From: Endozoicomonas sp965261315
GTDB lineage: Bacteria; Pseudomonadota; Gammaproteobacteria; Pseudomonadales; Endozoicomonadaceae
Assembly: GCA_965261315.1 (NCBI GenBank)
Contig: CBDHDM010000044.1
Span: forward strand, 41,209 to 105,208
DNA: 64,000 bases
Direction: 5' to 3'
The notes below the pieces were generated by a model. That model saw nothing but the letters and a program-made list of their open reading frames with translations. It was not told the origin of the DNA and searched no databases. Made by a program: the position numbers and the translations under genes. Below are positions 27,290 to 36,444 of the stretch, piece after piece (the first letter of the stretch is position 1; each line of letters opens with the position of its first letter).

Positions 27290-27381
27290 GAATATCGCTA
27301 CCTCTAAAAACTCGAATCGCTTGTAACCACTAAGATTCTGCAAAGATCACAGAGTCATATAATGACTAATCATAAATATGC

Positions 27382-28854
27382 TCAATCATTATCTATACCC
27401 AGCTGGCTCCAGATCTCATCAACTCGCTCCTTGACAGTATCTGTCATTGAGATTGCCGCTCCCCATTCCCGGGTTGTTTCACCCTCCCATTTGTTGGTGG
27501 CATCAAACCCGACTTTTGATCCAAGACCAGCGACGGGTGACGCAAAGTCCAGATAGTCAATGGGGGTATTCTCAATGAAGACAGAGTCTCTCTTCGGGTC
27601 CATACGAGTCGTCATGGCCCATATCACATCATTCCAGTCTCTGGCGTTCACATCATCATCAGTGACTATCACAAATTTTGTATACATGAACTGACGCAGG
27701 AATGACCAGACCCCTAACATAACGCGCTTGGCATGCCCAGGGTACTCTTTACGCATGGTAACGACAGCCAGTCGATAAGAGCAACCCTCCGGAGGCAGAT
27801 AAAAATCAACGATTTCCGGAAACTGCTTTTTGAGAATAGGGACAAAGATTTCGTTAAAAGCCAACCCCAGTATTGCAGGTTCATCGGGCGGTCGCCCTGT
27901 ATAGGTGCTGTGGTAAATGGGATTGCGTCGATGAGTCACACACTCCACCGTAAATACAGGAAATGACTCAACCTCATTGTAATAGCCGGTATGATCACCA
28001 TAGGGGCCTTCATCAGCCATTTCCCCAGGATATATAAAGCCCTCGAGTACAATCTCAGCACTGGCAGGTACCTGCAAATCGTTAATGCGGCTTTTAATCA
28101 GCTCTGTTTTACTACCCCTCAGCAAGCCGGCAAACGCGTATTCTGATAAAGAGTCAGGAATAGGTGTGACAGCACCAAGAATGGTTGCTGGATCGGCTCC
28201 CAGGGCAACTGACACCGGAAAAGGGGTATCAGGATATTTCTTCTGCCAGTCTCTGAAATCAAGGGCACCCCCCCGGTGAGACAGCCAACGCATAATCAAC
28301 TTATTCTTCCCGAGAAGTTGCTGACGATAAATCCCAAGATTTTGGCGTTCCTTTTCCGGCCCTTGAGTAATAACCAGTGGCCAGGTTATTAATGGAGCAG
28401 CATCCCCTGGCCAGCAGGTTTGTATGGGTAGCCTGGTCAAGTCGATTTCATCACCTTGAAGGATCACCTCCTGACAAGGCGCAGACTTAACCACTTTGGG
28501 TCCCATATTCAATACCTGCCTGAACAGTGGCAGCTTTTCAATCGCGTCCCTGAGTCCCTTGGGGGGATCTGGCTCTTTCAGATAGGCTAATAGCTCACCG
28601 ACCTCTCTAAGGGCACTGATATCCGTCTGCCCCATACCCATGGCAACACGCTTCTGGGTACCAAACAGATTCCCCAGAACGGGTATGTCATAGCCTTTCG
28701 GATTCTCAAACAACAGAGCAGGACCACCTTTTTTTAAGGTTCGATCACAAATCTCTGTCATTTCCAGAACTGGATCAACTTCAGCCTTAATTCGCTTGAG
28801 TTCACCCTGTTTTTCCAGCTGGTCAATGAAATCCCGGAGATCCTTATATTTCAT
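27382..28854 (-). CDS. ubiD: 4-hydroxy-3-polyprenylbenzoate decarboxylase
   Basis: 490 residues, the family length. UbiD uses prenylated FMN, supplied by UbiX, to decarboxylate the ubiquinone precursor. Landmarks are MKYKDLRDFIDQLE, LGNLFGTQKRVAMGMG, the GIYRQQLLGKNKLIMRW block with prenyl-FMN-binding residues, and the metal/catalytic segment EGFIYPGEMADEGPYGDHTGYY containing the catalytic Glu-Arg-Glu network. No lesions. It lies with fre, rho, trxA on one strand; ubiX is not in the window. Confidence 0.95.
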   Translation of the reverse strand: MKYKDLRDFIDQLEKQGELKRIKAEVDPVLEMTEICDRTLKKGGPALLFENPKGYDIPVLGNLFGTQKRVAMGMGQTDISALREVGELLAYLKEPDPPKGLRDAIEKLPLFRQVLNMGPKVVKSAPCQEVILQGDEIDLTRLPIQTCWPGDAAPLITWPLVITQGPEKERQNLGIYRQQLLGKNKLIMRWLSHRGGALDFRDWQKKYPDTPFPVSVALGADPATILGAVTPIPDSLSEYAFAGLLRGSKTELIKSRINDLQVPASAEIVLEGFIYPGEMADEGPYGDHTGYYNEVESFPVFTVECVTHRRNPIYHSTYTGRPPDEPAILGLAFNEIFVPILKKQFPEIVDFYLPPEGCSYRLAVVTMRKEYPGHAKRVMLGVWSFLRQFMYTKFVIVTDDDVNARDWNDVIWAMTTRMDPKRDSVFIENTPIDYLDFASPVAGLGSKVGFDATNKWEGETTREWGAAISMTDTVKERVDEIWSQLGIDND

Positions 28855-28969
28855 GGGTATTTCTTCTTTAGGTCTGGGCAGTTTTTACTCTGGACGATGA
28901 AAAACTACTGCTGTTGGGATGGGCAATAAAAGTGTTGGTGATTGTTATTTATTATATAGAAATGGGTTT

Positions 28970-29041
28970 GCAGGGAGCATAAAGTCTATCTCCCTGCATA
29001 AAGACTGTGATGACGCAAATACATACACATCTCACAGTCTT
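28970..29041 (-). other. Two perfect hairpins in the rho 3' region
   Basis: Directly below the rho stop codon, AAGACTGTGA/TCACAGTCTT (29001-29010 with 29032-29041, 10 bp) is followed by GCAGGGAG/CTCCCTGC (28970-28977 with 28990-28997, 8 bp). Both arms are exact. Neither is followed by a T-run on the rho strand. They may protect the rho mRNA 3' end or stall transcription before ubiD. Confidence 0.45.
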
Positions 29042-29059
29042 CATCATACAAATACAGAA

Positions 29060-30319
29060 TTACTTCCGCTTCATGGACTGGAAGAATTCATTATTTGTTT
29101 TGGTGTGCTTCATTCGGTCGAGCAAGAACTCAATAGCCTGAATTTCATCCATTGGGTGCAGAATCTTACGCAGAATCCACATACGCTGGAGTTCTTCTTC
29201 TGTCGTCAGCAGATCTTCCCGACGGGTACCTGATCTGTTGATGGCAATAGCAGGGAATACGCGCTTTTCAGAAGCTTTTCGGTCTAGATGAAGTTCCATA
29301 TTACCGGTACCTTTGAACTCTTCAAAGATAACCTCATCCATCTTGGAGCCAGTATCGACCAGAGCAGTTGCCAGAATGGTCAGGCTACCACCCTCTTCGA
29401 TATTACGGGCCGCACCAAAGAAGCGCTTAGGGCGCTCAAGAGCATGAGCATCGACACCACCGGTCAAGACCTTTCCTGAGGAAGGAATAACCGTGTTGTA
29501 TGCACGAGCAAGACGAGTGATGGAATCGAGCAGAATCACTACATCTTTTTTGTGCTCAACCAGTCTTTTGGCCTTTTCCAATACCATTTCGGCAACCTGA
29601 ACGTGCCGGGAAGGAGGCTCATCAAAAGTCGATGCGACCACTTCACCATGGACAGAACGGGACATTTCCGTTACTTCTTCCGGACGTTCGTCAATCAACA
29701 ATACAATGAGGTGGCATTCCGGGTTATTCCGAGCGATGTTGGCAGCAATATTCTGCAACATCAACGTCTTACCCGCTTTTGGCGGAGATACGATCAGACC
29801 ACGCTGACCTTTCCCGATAGGCGCCACCAGATCAATGATTCGAGCCGTTAAATCCTCTGTTGCACCTGTTCCCCTCTCCATAGTGAGACGTTTCTGAGGA
29901 AATAAAGGCGTCAGGTTTTCAAAAAGGATTTTATTGCGGGCATTTTCTGGCTGGTCAAAATTGATTTCATTCACCTTCAGAAGGGCAAAATATCTCTCTC
30001 CTTCTTTTGGCGGCCGGATTTTTCCGGAAATCGTATCACCCGTTCTCAGGTTAAATCGGCGAATTTGGCTCGGAGAAACATAAATGTCATCAGGTCCTGC
30101 CAGATAAGAGCTATCTGCAGAACGGAGAAAACCAAAGCCATCCTGGAGAATTTCCAGAACACCATCACCATAAATATCTTCACCACTACGCGCATGGCGC
30201 TTGAGAATGGTGAAAATGACATCCTGCTTCCTGGAGCGGGCAAGGTTTTCGAGACCCATTTCATTCGCTATCGCCAGAAGTTCAGGAACAGACTTTTTCT
30301 TCAGTTCGGTAAGATGCAT
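29060..30319 (-). CDS. rho: Transcription termination factor Rho
   Basis: 419 residues, full length. The hexameric RNA helicase that ends untranslated transcription. N-terminal domain MHLTELKKKSVPELLAIANEMG, the RNA-binding cold-shock-like fold near 48-120 with GDGVLEILQDGFGFLR and the P-loop GLIVSPPKAGKT (about 174-185), Walker B VVILLDSITRLARAYN, then the Q/R loops (GGVDAHALERPKR, NIEEGGSL). The 345-bp gap before it (30320-30664) should hold its long leader, which in many species autoregulates rho by Rho-dependent attenuation. Confidence 0.97.
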   Translation of the reverse strand: MHLTELKKKSVPELLAIANEMGLENLARSRKQDVIFTILKRHARSGEDIYGDGVLEILQDGFGFLRSADSSYLAGPDDIYVSPSQIRRFNLRTGDTISGKIRPPKEGERYFALLKVNEINFDQPENARNKILFENLTPLFPQKRLTMERGTGATEDLTARIIDLVAPIGKGQRGLIVSPPKAGKTLMLQNIAANIARNNPECHLIVLLIDERPEEVTEMSRSVHGEVVASTFDEPPSRHVQVAEMVLEKAKRLVEHKKDVVILLDSITRLARAYNTVIPSSGKVLTGGVDAHALERPKRFFGAARNIEEGGSLTILATALVDTGSKMDEVIFEEFKGTGNMELHLDRKASEKRVFPAIAINRSGTRREDLLTTEEELQRMWILRKILHPMDEIQAIEFLLDRMKHTKTNNEFFQSMKRK

Positions 30320-30664
30320 AACCAGTAGTTTGCGAATGTTAAATTGAAAGGTAAGAGGCCGTTGTCTTTGCAGGAAGATCAGAAAGTTTTTGGCTTATTA
30401 TGATAAAGGACAACTATGTGTTGATTGATGCCTGCGAGTGTTTATAACGGCAGCCCTGTCTGGGCCTTATCCCTGATTGGTCAGTAGATTCCTGACAGCC
30501 CTGTGAAATTACAGTCTATATCCTTTTCTGGAAAATAATCAAGAATAAAGGGTTCGTCAACTGAATTGATTTAAAAATTTAATCAACTCTCGACATATAA
30601 AGTCATCAAAAAGGATCAGATGGGTGGCCGCTGCACAAGTCATAACCACCCGAACTGACAGAAA
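30320..30664 (-). promoter_or_regulatory. Leader region between trxA and rho
   Basis: No gene is seen. Below the trxA stop an imperfect stem GGGTGG/CCACCC (30622-30627 with 30646-30651) is followed on the minus strand by a short T-run (CCTTTTT) and may end the trxA message. The rest should include the rho promoter and leader; no defined motif was recognised. Confidence 0.4.
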
Positions 30665-30988
30665 TTACAAATTACTGTCCAGGAAAGCCGTCAGCTGTGA
30701 TTTGGACAGTGCGCCTACCTTGGTAGCCTCAACGTTCCCACTCTTAAATAGCATTAGCGTTGGAATACCACGCACACCATATTTCGGCGGAGTTGCTTCA
30801 TTTTCATCGATATTCAGCTTACAAACGGTAAGCTTTCCTTCGTAATCCTGAGCAATTTCATCAAGAACCGGTGCAATCATTTTGCAAGGACCACACCATT
30901 CTGCCCAATAGTCAACCAGCACCGGACCTTCCGCCTTCAGAACCACTTCTTCGAAGGAGTCATCTGTCACTTTGACAATTTCGCTCAT
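30665..30988 (-). CDS. trxA: Thioredoxin 1
   Basis: 107 residues, normal length. Active site WCGPC (Cys32, Cys35) in VDYWAEWCGPCKMIAP, followed by the cis-Pro loop YGVRGIPTLMLFKSG. Cytoplasmic disulfide reductase for ribonucleotide reductase, PAPS reductase and general repair. The ATG has an AGGAGATCC ribosome site just upstream. Order ppx-trxA-rho is the same as in Pseudomonas, with ppx divergent. Confidence 0.97.
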   Translation of the reverse strand: MSEIVKVTDDSFEEVVLKAEGPVLVDYWAEWCGPCKMIAPVLDEIAQDYEGKLTVCKLNIDENEATPPKYGVRGIPTLMLFKSGNVEATKVGALSKSQLTAFLDSNL

Positions 30989-31398
30989 GGAATGGATCTC
31001 CTAACCATGGTACCTAGAGAGTACTTATAAAGTATTTAAAGTCTAATCGGGAGCCTTAACCATGGGCACACCAAACTGGCTGCCTGAGGGTATCACCGGC
31101 CCAGAACTGATTTATTATGCCTGATTCATGGAATTTTGTGGCTTTTTTTTCTATAAAAATGCCATTAAACAAATCAGCACTGAAAGATTACCGTGCTGCA
31201 CAGGGCAATTTTCAAGCATTTATGCCGCTTTGTGTTAGACAGCACAATCAATAAGATTTGTGCGAATAATTCTATTAAAGTTAACATTTCAACATCTGTT
31301 ATGCTCCGGTCTGCAACTCAGTATTGCTATTCTGACAGAGCGAGGGGCTGGCAACGCTGAAAAACATAATATTTTCAATCTACTAACTATGAAATATC
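30989..31398. promoter_or_regulatory. Divergent trxA/ppx intergenic region
   Basis: A 410-bp gap without a coding frame. It must carry the trxA promoter on the minus strand and the ppx promoter on the plus strand. An oligo-T run (GGCTTTTTTTTC near 31139-31151) follows a weak GCC/GGC pairing, too short to call a terminator. Nothing else recognisable. Confidence 0.4.
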
Positions 31399-32907
31399 AT
31401 GACACAACAAGGGCGTGAACAGTCCAGCAGCCTGCCACTGGTAGCAGCCATAGACCTCGGCTCAAACAGCTTTCACATGATCGTTGCCAGGGTCGATCAA
31501 GGTGAAATAAGACCTGTAGAAAGGCTGGGCAAGAAAGTTCAGCTGGCAGCGGGCCTTAATCGACATGATGAACTCACAGCTGAGGCCATGAAGCGCGGCT
31601 TCAGCTGCCTCGAACAGTTTGCACAATATCTGTCTGGCAAAACCTTTCAGGCCGTCAGGGTCGTAGGTACCAATGCGCTGCGAAAAGCCCACAACAGCGA
31701 ACTTTTTGTTGAAAAAGCTCAGTCTATTTTAGGCTGTCCCATTGAAATAATTGCGGGAAGAGAGGAAGCCCGTCTGATTTATCTGGGGGTAGCCCAAACT
31801 CAATCAGATGATAATGAACGCCGACTGGTTATGGATATTGGCGGTGGAAGCACTGAGTTTGTTATCGGAGAACGCTTCGAACCCAAGCTTATGGAAAGCC
31901 TTCACATGGGCTGTGTGGTATTTACCGATCGTTTCTTTGGTACTGGCGAGTTAACTGTACAACGATTCCAATCCGCTTATTATGCAGCACGACTTGAATT
32001 ATTAAATATCGAACAATCATTTACCCGGTTGGGTTGGGTTGATGCCGTAGGGTCATCCGGGTCCATTCGTGCTGTCAGCAGTATTCTTCAAGCAATGGGT
32101 GAAAGTGAGACTATCACCCGGGATAGCCTGGAGATGCTTAAGCACAAGGTACTTAAATTTAACCAAATCAGTCGTGTGCGCTTTCCGGGGTTAAAACCTG
32201 ACCGTCAGGCAATTTTTCCGGCTGGTCTTGCTATCCTGATAGCCGGTTTTGATGCCCTTGGTATAGAACGTATGCATTACTCCGAAGGGGCTCTCAGGGA
32301 AGGTGTTTTACATGACATGCTTGGTCGTGATCGTCATGAAGACGTACGTGAGCGAACAATAAATGCTCTGATGAGCCGCTATCATGTTGATGAGCAACTG
32401 GCCTTTCGAGTCATGACGCATGCTCAAGACTGTTTTTCGATGGTTGCTGATATTTGGCAACTAGGCGGAGAAGATCTTGAGCTACTTTCCTGGGCAGCCA
32501 GAGTGTGCCAGATAGGGCTGGATATCTCTCACACACAATACCACCGTCACGGAGCTTATCTGATCGATAACTCTGACCTGATGGGCTTCAGTAAGAGAGA
32601 ACAGCAGCAGCTGGCTCAACTCGTCAGAGGGCATAGGCGTTCAATATCCAAGTCATCACTGTCTGGATGGCCAAAGGAGATATCCCGCAGGTTAATGCAC
32701 CTGATCATACTGCTCAGAATTGCCAACGTACTTAGTCATGGACATTATGACGATGCCTTGCCGGAGTATTCAATGAGTGTATCCAGGTCAATCATATCTC
32801 TGTTTTTTCCTGATGGATGGATAAGTCAGCACCCTCTGACTGCAGCGAACCTTGAATCAGAACGCAGCTATCTGGCGAAAGTTGGTTTCAAATTAGTGGT
32901 AGCTTAG
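31399..32907 (+). CDS. ppx: Exopolyphosphatase
   Basis: 502 residues. Actin/Hsp70-fold phosphatase that removes terminal phosphate from polyphosphate; the paralogue GppA cannot be separated by eye, but the adjacent trxA-rho context matches ppx of Pseudomonas. N-terminal AAIDLGSNSFHMIVARV and the second phosphate loop VMDIGGGSTEFVIGE are intact. The region 330-480 is the HD-like C-terminal domain. The neighbouring convergent gene is a sodium/phosphate symporter, so the two may act together in phosphate handling. Confidence 0.92.
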   Translation: MTQQGREQSSSLPLVAAIDLGSNSFHMIVARVDQGEIRPVERLGKKVQLAAGLNRHDELTAEAMKRGFSCLEQFAQYLSGKTFQAVRVVGTNALRKAHNSELFVEKAQSILGCPIEIIAGREEARLIYLGVAQTQSDDNERRLVMDIGGGSTEFVIGERFEPKLMESLHMGCVVFTDRFFGTGELTVQRFQSAYYAARLELLNIEQSFTRLGWVDAVGSSGSIRAVSSILQAMGESETITRDSLEMLKHKVLKFNQISRVRFPGLKPDRQAIFPAGLAILIAGFDALGIERMHYSEGALREGVLHDMLGRDRHEDVRERTINALMSRYHVDEQLAFRVMTHAQDCFSMVADIWQLGGEDLELLSWAARVCQIGLDISHTQYHRHGAYLIDNSDLMGFSKREQQQLAQLVRGHRRSISKSSLSGWPKEISRRLMHLIILLRIANVLSHGHYDDALPEYSMSVSRSIISLFFPDGWISQHPLTAANLESERSYLAKVGFKLVVA

Positions 32908-32944
32908 GCTCTCAATATCAATTGCACCTTTGATATAAGGACGT

Positions 32945-34867
32945 TCAAGCCTTGTCAGGCTTGGTCCGCGAATCAAAGTTAAGATCAATTTCTCGATATT
33001 CCTCACGATCCCGAGTCAACATAATCACTGCACCATCAATAAGGTTGGTGCAGGCATCGTGTACATGAGCACTGTCATTCATCAGAGAGCTTGCCATAAA
33101 TGAGTCAACCTGATTAGAACGAATAAGCTCGTTGAGCTTCTTATTCATCTGCTCATCCTGCTCTCTGAGCTCTTGTTTTAATTGTTCAGCATGTTGTCGG
33201 ATATGATCATAATTTCGTCGAACTCCCAGCAAATCAACAAGCTTCAACACTGAGGCAAGACAGAGTCTCAGCTGATTATACTGATGACGTATTTGCTCAT
33301 TGTCAGAATGAAGGTACTGCCCCATATTCTTATAGATATTCTTGACATGCTTGATTGCCTGAACAAAGTCTCGACAGGCGACTTTAAGTGCAAACAGCTC
33401 TTGAACCTGTTGTCTTGGCAGGTTTCCCTCAATTGCACCTGAGTAATGAATAATGTCTGCATATACACCTTTGATATGTCTGATATAAAGTTCCTTGATA
33501 GACCAGGGTTGTTCATCACGAACCCAGTTATTAACCAACTCTGTCAGATTATCCGTTTCCCTGAGCTTGTCTCCGGTGAGATAAATTCCATAACAGATCA
33601 ATTCAAGTGTATTCCGATATAAGTGGTCACACTCTCTGGTCAGTGCCCGTAACGCAGCATCCGGATAGCTCAATGCAGCAGGCGTTAAGTATCTGGCTCG
33701 ATGAATTTCCGGGCTATCTTCATTGGCAAGGTTCAGGTATGACTGTTTCGAAGGGTCTGCAAACAGCGTTTCCAGCCAGCGAATTAGCAAGTTGATAAAA
33801 GGTAGCTGTACTAAAATACCCAGGACGTTAAAAATACTATGAAACAAGGCAAGCTTCAGAGTGTAGTCATCAACTTCGATCTGCATAAATCTGGCAATAA
33901 AATCAACCAGCATCTTCAACTGAGGTAACAGTAGAATGGCCAGTGTTGCGGTCACCACATTAAAGGCAATATGAGCCGCCGCTAGCCGCTTGCCCGCTGC
34001 ATTCGCACCAATAGCCCCGAGAACGGCTGTTATGGTTGTCCCCATGTTTGAGCCAATAGCCAACGCCAACGCATTATCATAAGTCAATTGTCCCGTCGCC
34101 AGAGCCGAGAAGGTAAGAACCATCGTAGCATTGGTTGACTGCATGATAATGGTCGCCAGAATGCCAAAAAGCGTATACACAAGAACGCCCTGCACCCCTT
34201 CCATAGAAAAGTTACTGAAGTCGATTACATTCTGGAAAGCCTCAAAACCCTCCTTCATGTAATGAATACCAAGAAAGAGAAATCCAATCCCAAGGAGTAT
34301 GTAGCCAAGACCACTGAAGTTTTTCTCTTGCTGAGTCCTTAAAATCAAACCGAAAACTAACAGTGGCATGGCATAGGAAATCAGTTTCAATTTCATACCA
34401 TATAAGGCAACCAGCCATGCGCCTACAGTGCTGCCAAGGTTTGCCCCAAAAATGATTCCAACCCCTGCGGTAAGGCCAATCAGACCTGCACTGAGAAAAG
34501 AGATCACAATGACAGAAACCAACGAACTGGACTGCAAAACAGCCGTAGTCGTGATACCAAATGTCAGGCTTTTCCAAAGACTATCAGTGGTTTTCTGCAG
34601 AAGGGCTTCCAGAAACCCCCCGGTAAAAACCTTAAACCCCTTTTCAAGGTAAACCATACCAAGGAGAAAAATGACTACGCCAGCAGTGATCACCTGGAAC
34701 TCTGAGCTGATCCAAAAGCCATAAGTCAGCAACAAAAGCACTGTTGGTAAAAAAAAGCGTCCAAGCATATTAGCCACTAAGGTGCCTTGATTGCTGACCG
34801 ATAATACCCATTCCAAACAGCCATGAGCTGAAAATGCAGGGCTATAGCTTTTGCTATCGGCTGACAA
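32945..34867 (-). CDS. Na/Pi cotransporter family protein with PhoU-like tail
   Basis: 640 residues. The transport domain (about 40-360) shows the duplicated NaPi-II motif: QSSSLVSVIVISF and GANLGSTVG in the first half, QSTNATMVLTFSA and GSNMGTTITAV in the second. The cytoplasmic tail (about 400-620) is helical with PhoU-like repeats. The start is TTG at 34867, supported by GGAGGG seven bases upstream; the next ATG (34768) has no ribosome site. It imports phosphate or a similar anion with sodium. It converges with ppx, a second phosphate gene. Confidence 0.9.
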   Translation of the reverse strand: MSADSKSYSPAFSAHGCLEWVLSVSNQGTLVANMLGRFFLPTVLLLLTYGFWISSEFQVITAGVVIFLLGMVYLEKGFKVFTGGFLEALLQKTTDSLWKSLTFGITTTAVLQSSSLVSVIVISFLSAGLIGLTAGVGIIFGANLGSTVGAWLVALYGMKLKLISYAMPLLVFGLILRTQQEKNFSGLGYILLGIGFLFLGIHYMKEGFEAFQNVIDFSNFSMEGVQGVLVYTLFGILATIIMQSTNATMVLTFSALATGQLTYDNALALAIGSNMGTTITAVLGAIGANAAGKRLAAAHIAFNVVTATLAILLLPQLKMLVDFIARFMQIEVDDYTLKLALFHSIFNVLGILVQLPFINLLIRWLETLFADPSKQSYLNLANEDSPEIHRARYLTPAALSYPDAALRALTRECDHLYRNTLELICYGIYLTGDKLRETDNLTELVNNWVRDEQPWSIKELYIRHIKGVYADIIHYSGAIEGNLPRQQVQELFALKVACRDFVQAIKHVKNIYKNMGQYLHSDNEQIRHQYNQLRLCLASVLKLVDLLGVRRNYDHIRQHAEQLKQELREQDEQMNKKLNELIRSNQVDSFMASSLMNDSAHVHDACTNLIDGAVIMLTRDREEYREIDLNFDSRTKPDKA

Positions 34868-35258
34868 TCAGGTTCCCTCCAATGCAAGCTAATCTAAAAT
34901 TAACGATCAGAAAAACAGATAAAAAATGATGCAATATAAATTGAACAAAGAGCATTCTTCAGCCAGACATATATAAAGTGCATGAATAAAATGAAGCACT
35001 AAAATATGACTGTGTTTTAAGATATCTAAATTCACCAATTCCTTGCCAATTAAACAAAATACATTATTTTTATTCTTATTGAAGGAGTAACGAGCAGTAG
35101 CATCCTGGATATGCCCTATATTCCTGCACCTGCAACAGGTAGTCGTTCCAATCTGCATAACAGGTATCTGCCTGCTACTGATTTAATGTCATGTATCGTG
35201 TTGTTACATCATTGCGAAACTCAGACAGTCAAAGGTTGCCGTAGCCCGAGGGTATACA
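34868..35258. promoter_or_regulatory. AT-rich region between Na/Pi symporter and H-NS-like gene
   Basis: 391 bp, AT-rich, with no convincing gene; a possible 83-residue frame on the minus strand (34907-35158) has unusual Cys/Tyr-rich composition and no ribosome site. It should contain divergent promoters for both neighbours. The AT-rich nature fits autoregulation by the H-NS-like protein, which is inference. Confidence 0.4.
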
Positions 35259-35681
35259 ATGAAATTACTGGATGAATTACATCATCGACTGGGTAGTAAA
35301 TCCCGCATTCGCTCTCTATTCAAGGATGTCAGTGTACAGGATCTCGAAAAGATGCTGGACCGCCTTAAGGAAGTTCATCAGGAAAAATTACAATCCCGGG
35401 TTAAAGAGGATGCGAAGCGACAAAAAAAAATGACCAATATTGCCGCCATTCAGAAAGAAATGGCCGATCTTGGCATCACACTTTCTGATCTTGACAGCAT
35501 TAACGACTCAGGCAAAAGCAGTAAACGTCGACGAACTGTCGCCAAACATACCTTTCAATATAAAAATGCAGCGGGACAAACTGTACTTTGGGAAGGCTCA
35601 ACAACGGGCAGGCTGCCAAAAGATTTCCAGGAGTATCTGGAAAAAACACAGAAAAAGCGAGCTGAGTGTATAATGAAGTAA
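35259..35681 (+). CDS. H-NS family nucleoid-associated protein
   Basis: 140 residues. Residues 1-70 are a charged helical oligomerisation segment (LEKMLDRLKEVHQEKLQSRVKEDAKRQ, in pieces). A Ser/Lys/Arg linker (about 88-95) leads to a C-terminal DNA-binding domain with FQYKNAAGQTVLWEGSTTGRLPKDF; TGRLP is the variant of the TGQGRTP minor-groove loop of H-NS. It is expected to silence AT-rich, often foreign, genes. It stands alone. Close to H-NS/MvaT by layout, clearly H-NS by the C-domain. Confidence 0.82.
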   Translation: MKLLDELHHRLGSKSRIRSLFKDVSVQDLEKMLDRLKEVHQEKLQSRVKEDAKRQKKMTNIAAIQKEMADLGITLSDLDSINDSGKSSKRRRTVAKHTFQYKNAAGQTVLWEGSTTGRLPKDFQEYLEKTQKKRAECIMK

Positions 35682-35746
35682 AATACTAAAGACATCCTGT
35701 CTCTCTATTTTCAAAGGAACAACTTATCCTGTACCGCCTCTACTAC

Positions 35747-36412
35747 TTAAAGTTGCTGCATATGGATGACCATTGAACGAATCCAGAGCGTCAGGTCATC
35801 CATATCTTCAAGAGATAGCAGTATTAGAGCCATATCCAGTGGATCCAACCCTCCCTCATTTTGGAAAACTTCTCCTTTGAAGCTTGAGATCACGTCTCTT
35901 AGCTCATCAACAGCAATCCTCACTTCTTGATGAACCCCCATCATGATTTGAGATTGCTGCTTTCTAAAGCCTGCCAAGCCAAAACGATCTTGTTTTGCTA
36001 TTCCCGACTTTAAGCCCTGAACAGTTTCACCAAAGTGCTGATTCAGCTGTTTCATGGAGTTTTGCAGCTCCACAGTGAGCCCGGGAGGTCTATAAGTTAA
36101 TCGCTCAGCCATCCTGCAAATCAAATGCGCCAAGTTGTTTTGAGTCTGTAAAAGGGAAAGAACCAGCCCCTTGGGTTGCGCCGTCAATGTTGGTTGATTC
36201 AGCCGAGTCAGAACATCCTGCTCCAGTTTTTCAACTGCCGGAGGAAAATCAATTAGCCATTGCGGCCTTTCATGCCATTGATAACTCGGAGTTAACCGAC
36301 TCTGCAACTGCCGGCTTAACAGAACCAATGCATCCAGTACCACCTGACGATGCTGGCTTAAAGGCTTATAGACAGAGCCGGAAAAAAGGCTGGTAAAGGT
36401 CGTAAGATCCAT
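35747..36412 (-). CDS. Divergent DUF47/PhoU-like protein
   Basis: 221 residues, helical throughout. The start LTTFTSLFSGSVYKPLSQH resembles the opening of the DUF47 (TIGR00153) PhoU-like family (GLFGKSPFKPLQEH), and EQDVLTRLNQ with NNLAHLICRMAERLT follows the same helical pattern, but conservation is weak. DUF47 proteins usually accompany low-affinity phosphate transporters; here the Na/Pi symporter lies one gene away. The call is tentative. It could be an unrelated helical bundle. Confidence 0.5.
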   Translation of the reverse strand: MDLTTFTSLFSGSVYKPLSQHRQVVLDALVLLSRQLQSRLTPSYQWHERPQWLIDFPPAVEKLEQDVLTRLNQPTLTAQPKGLVLSLLQTQNNLAHLICRMAERLTYRPPGLTVELQNSMKQLNQHFGETVQGLKSGIAKQDRFGLAGFRKQQSQIMMGVHQEVRIAVDELRDVISSFKGEVFQNEGGLDPLDMALILLSLEDMDDLTLWIRSMVIHMQQL

Positions 36413-36444
36413 ACCAGATCTTATCGACCCTGCATGCCCCCTGA

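Noticed and set aside
34907..35158. 83-residue minus-strand frame
   Set aside because: Cys/Tyr/His-rich translation of AT-rich DNA, no ribosome site, lies in a promoter region.
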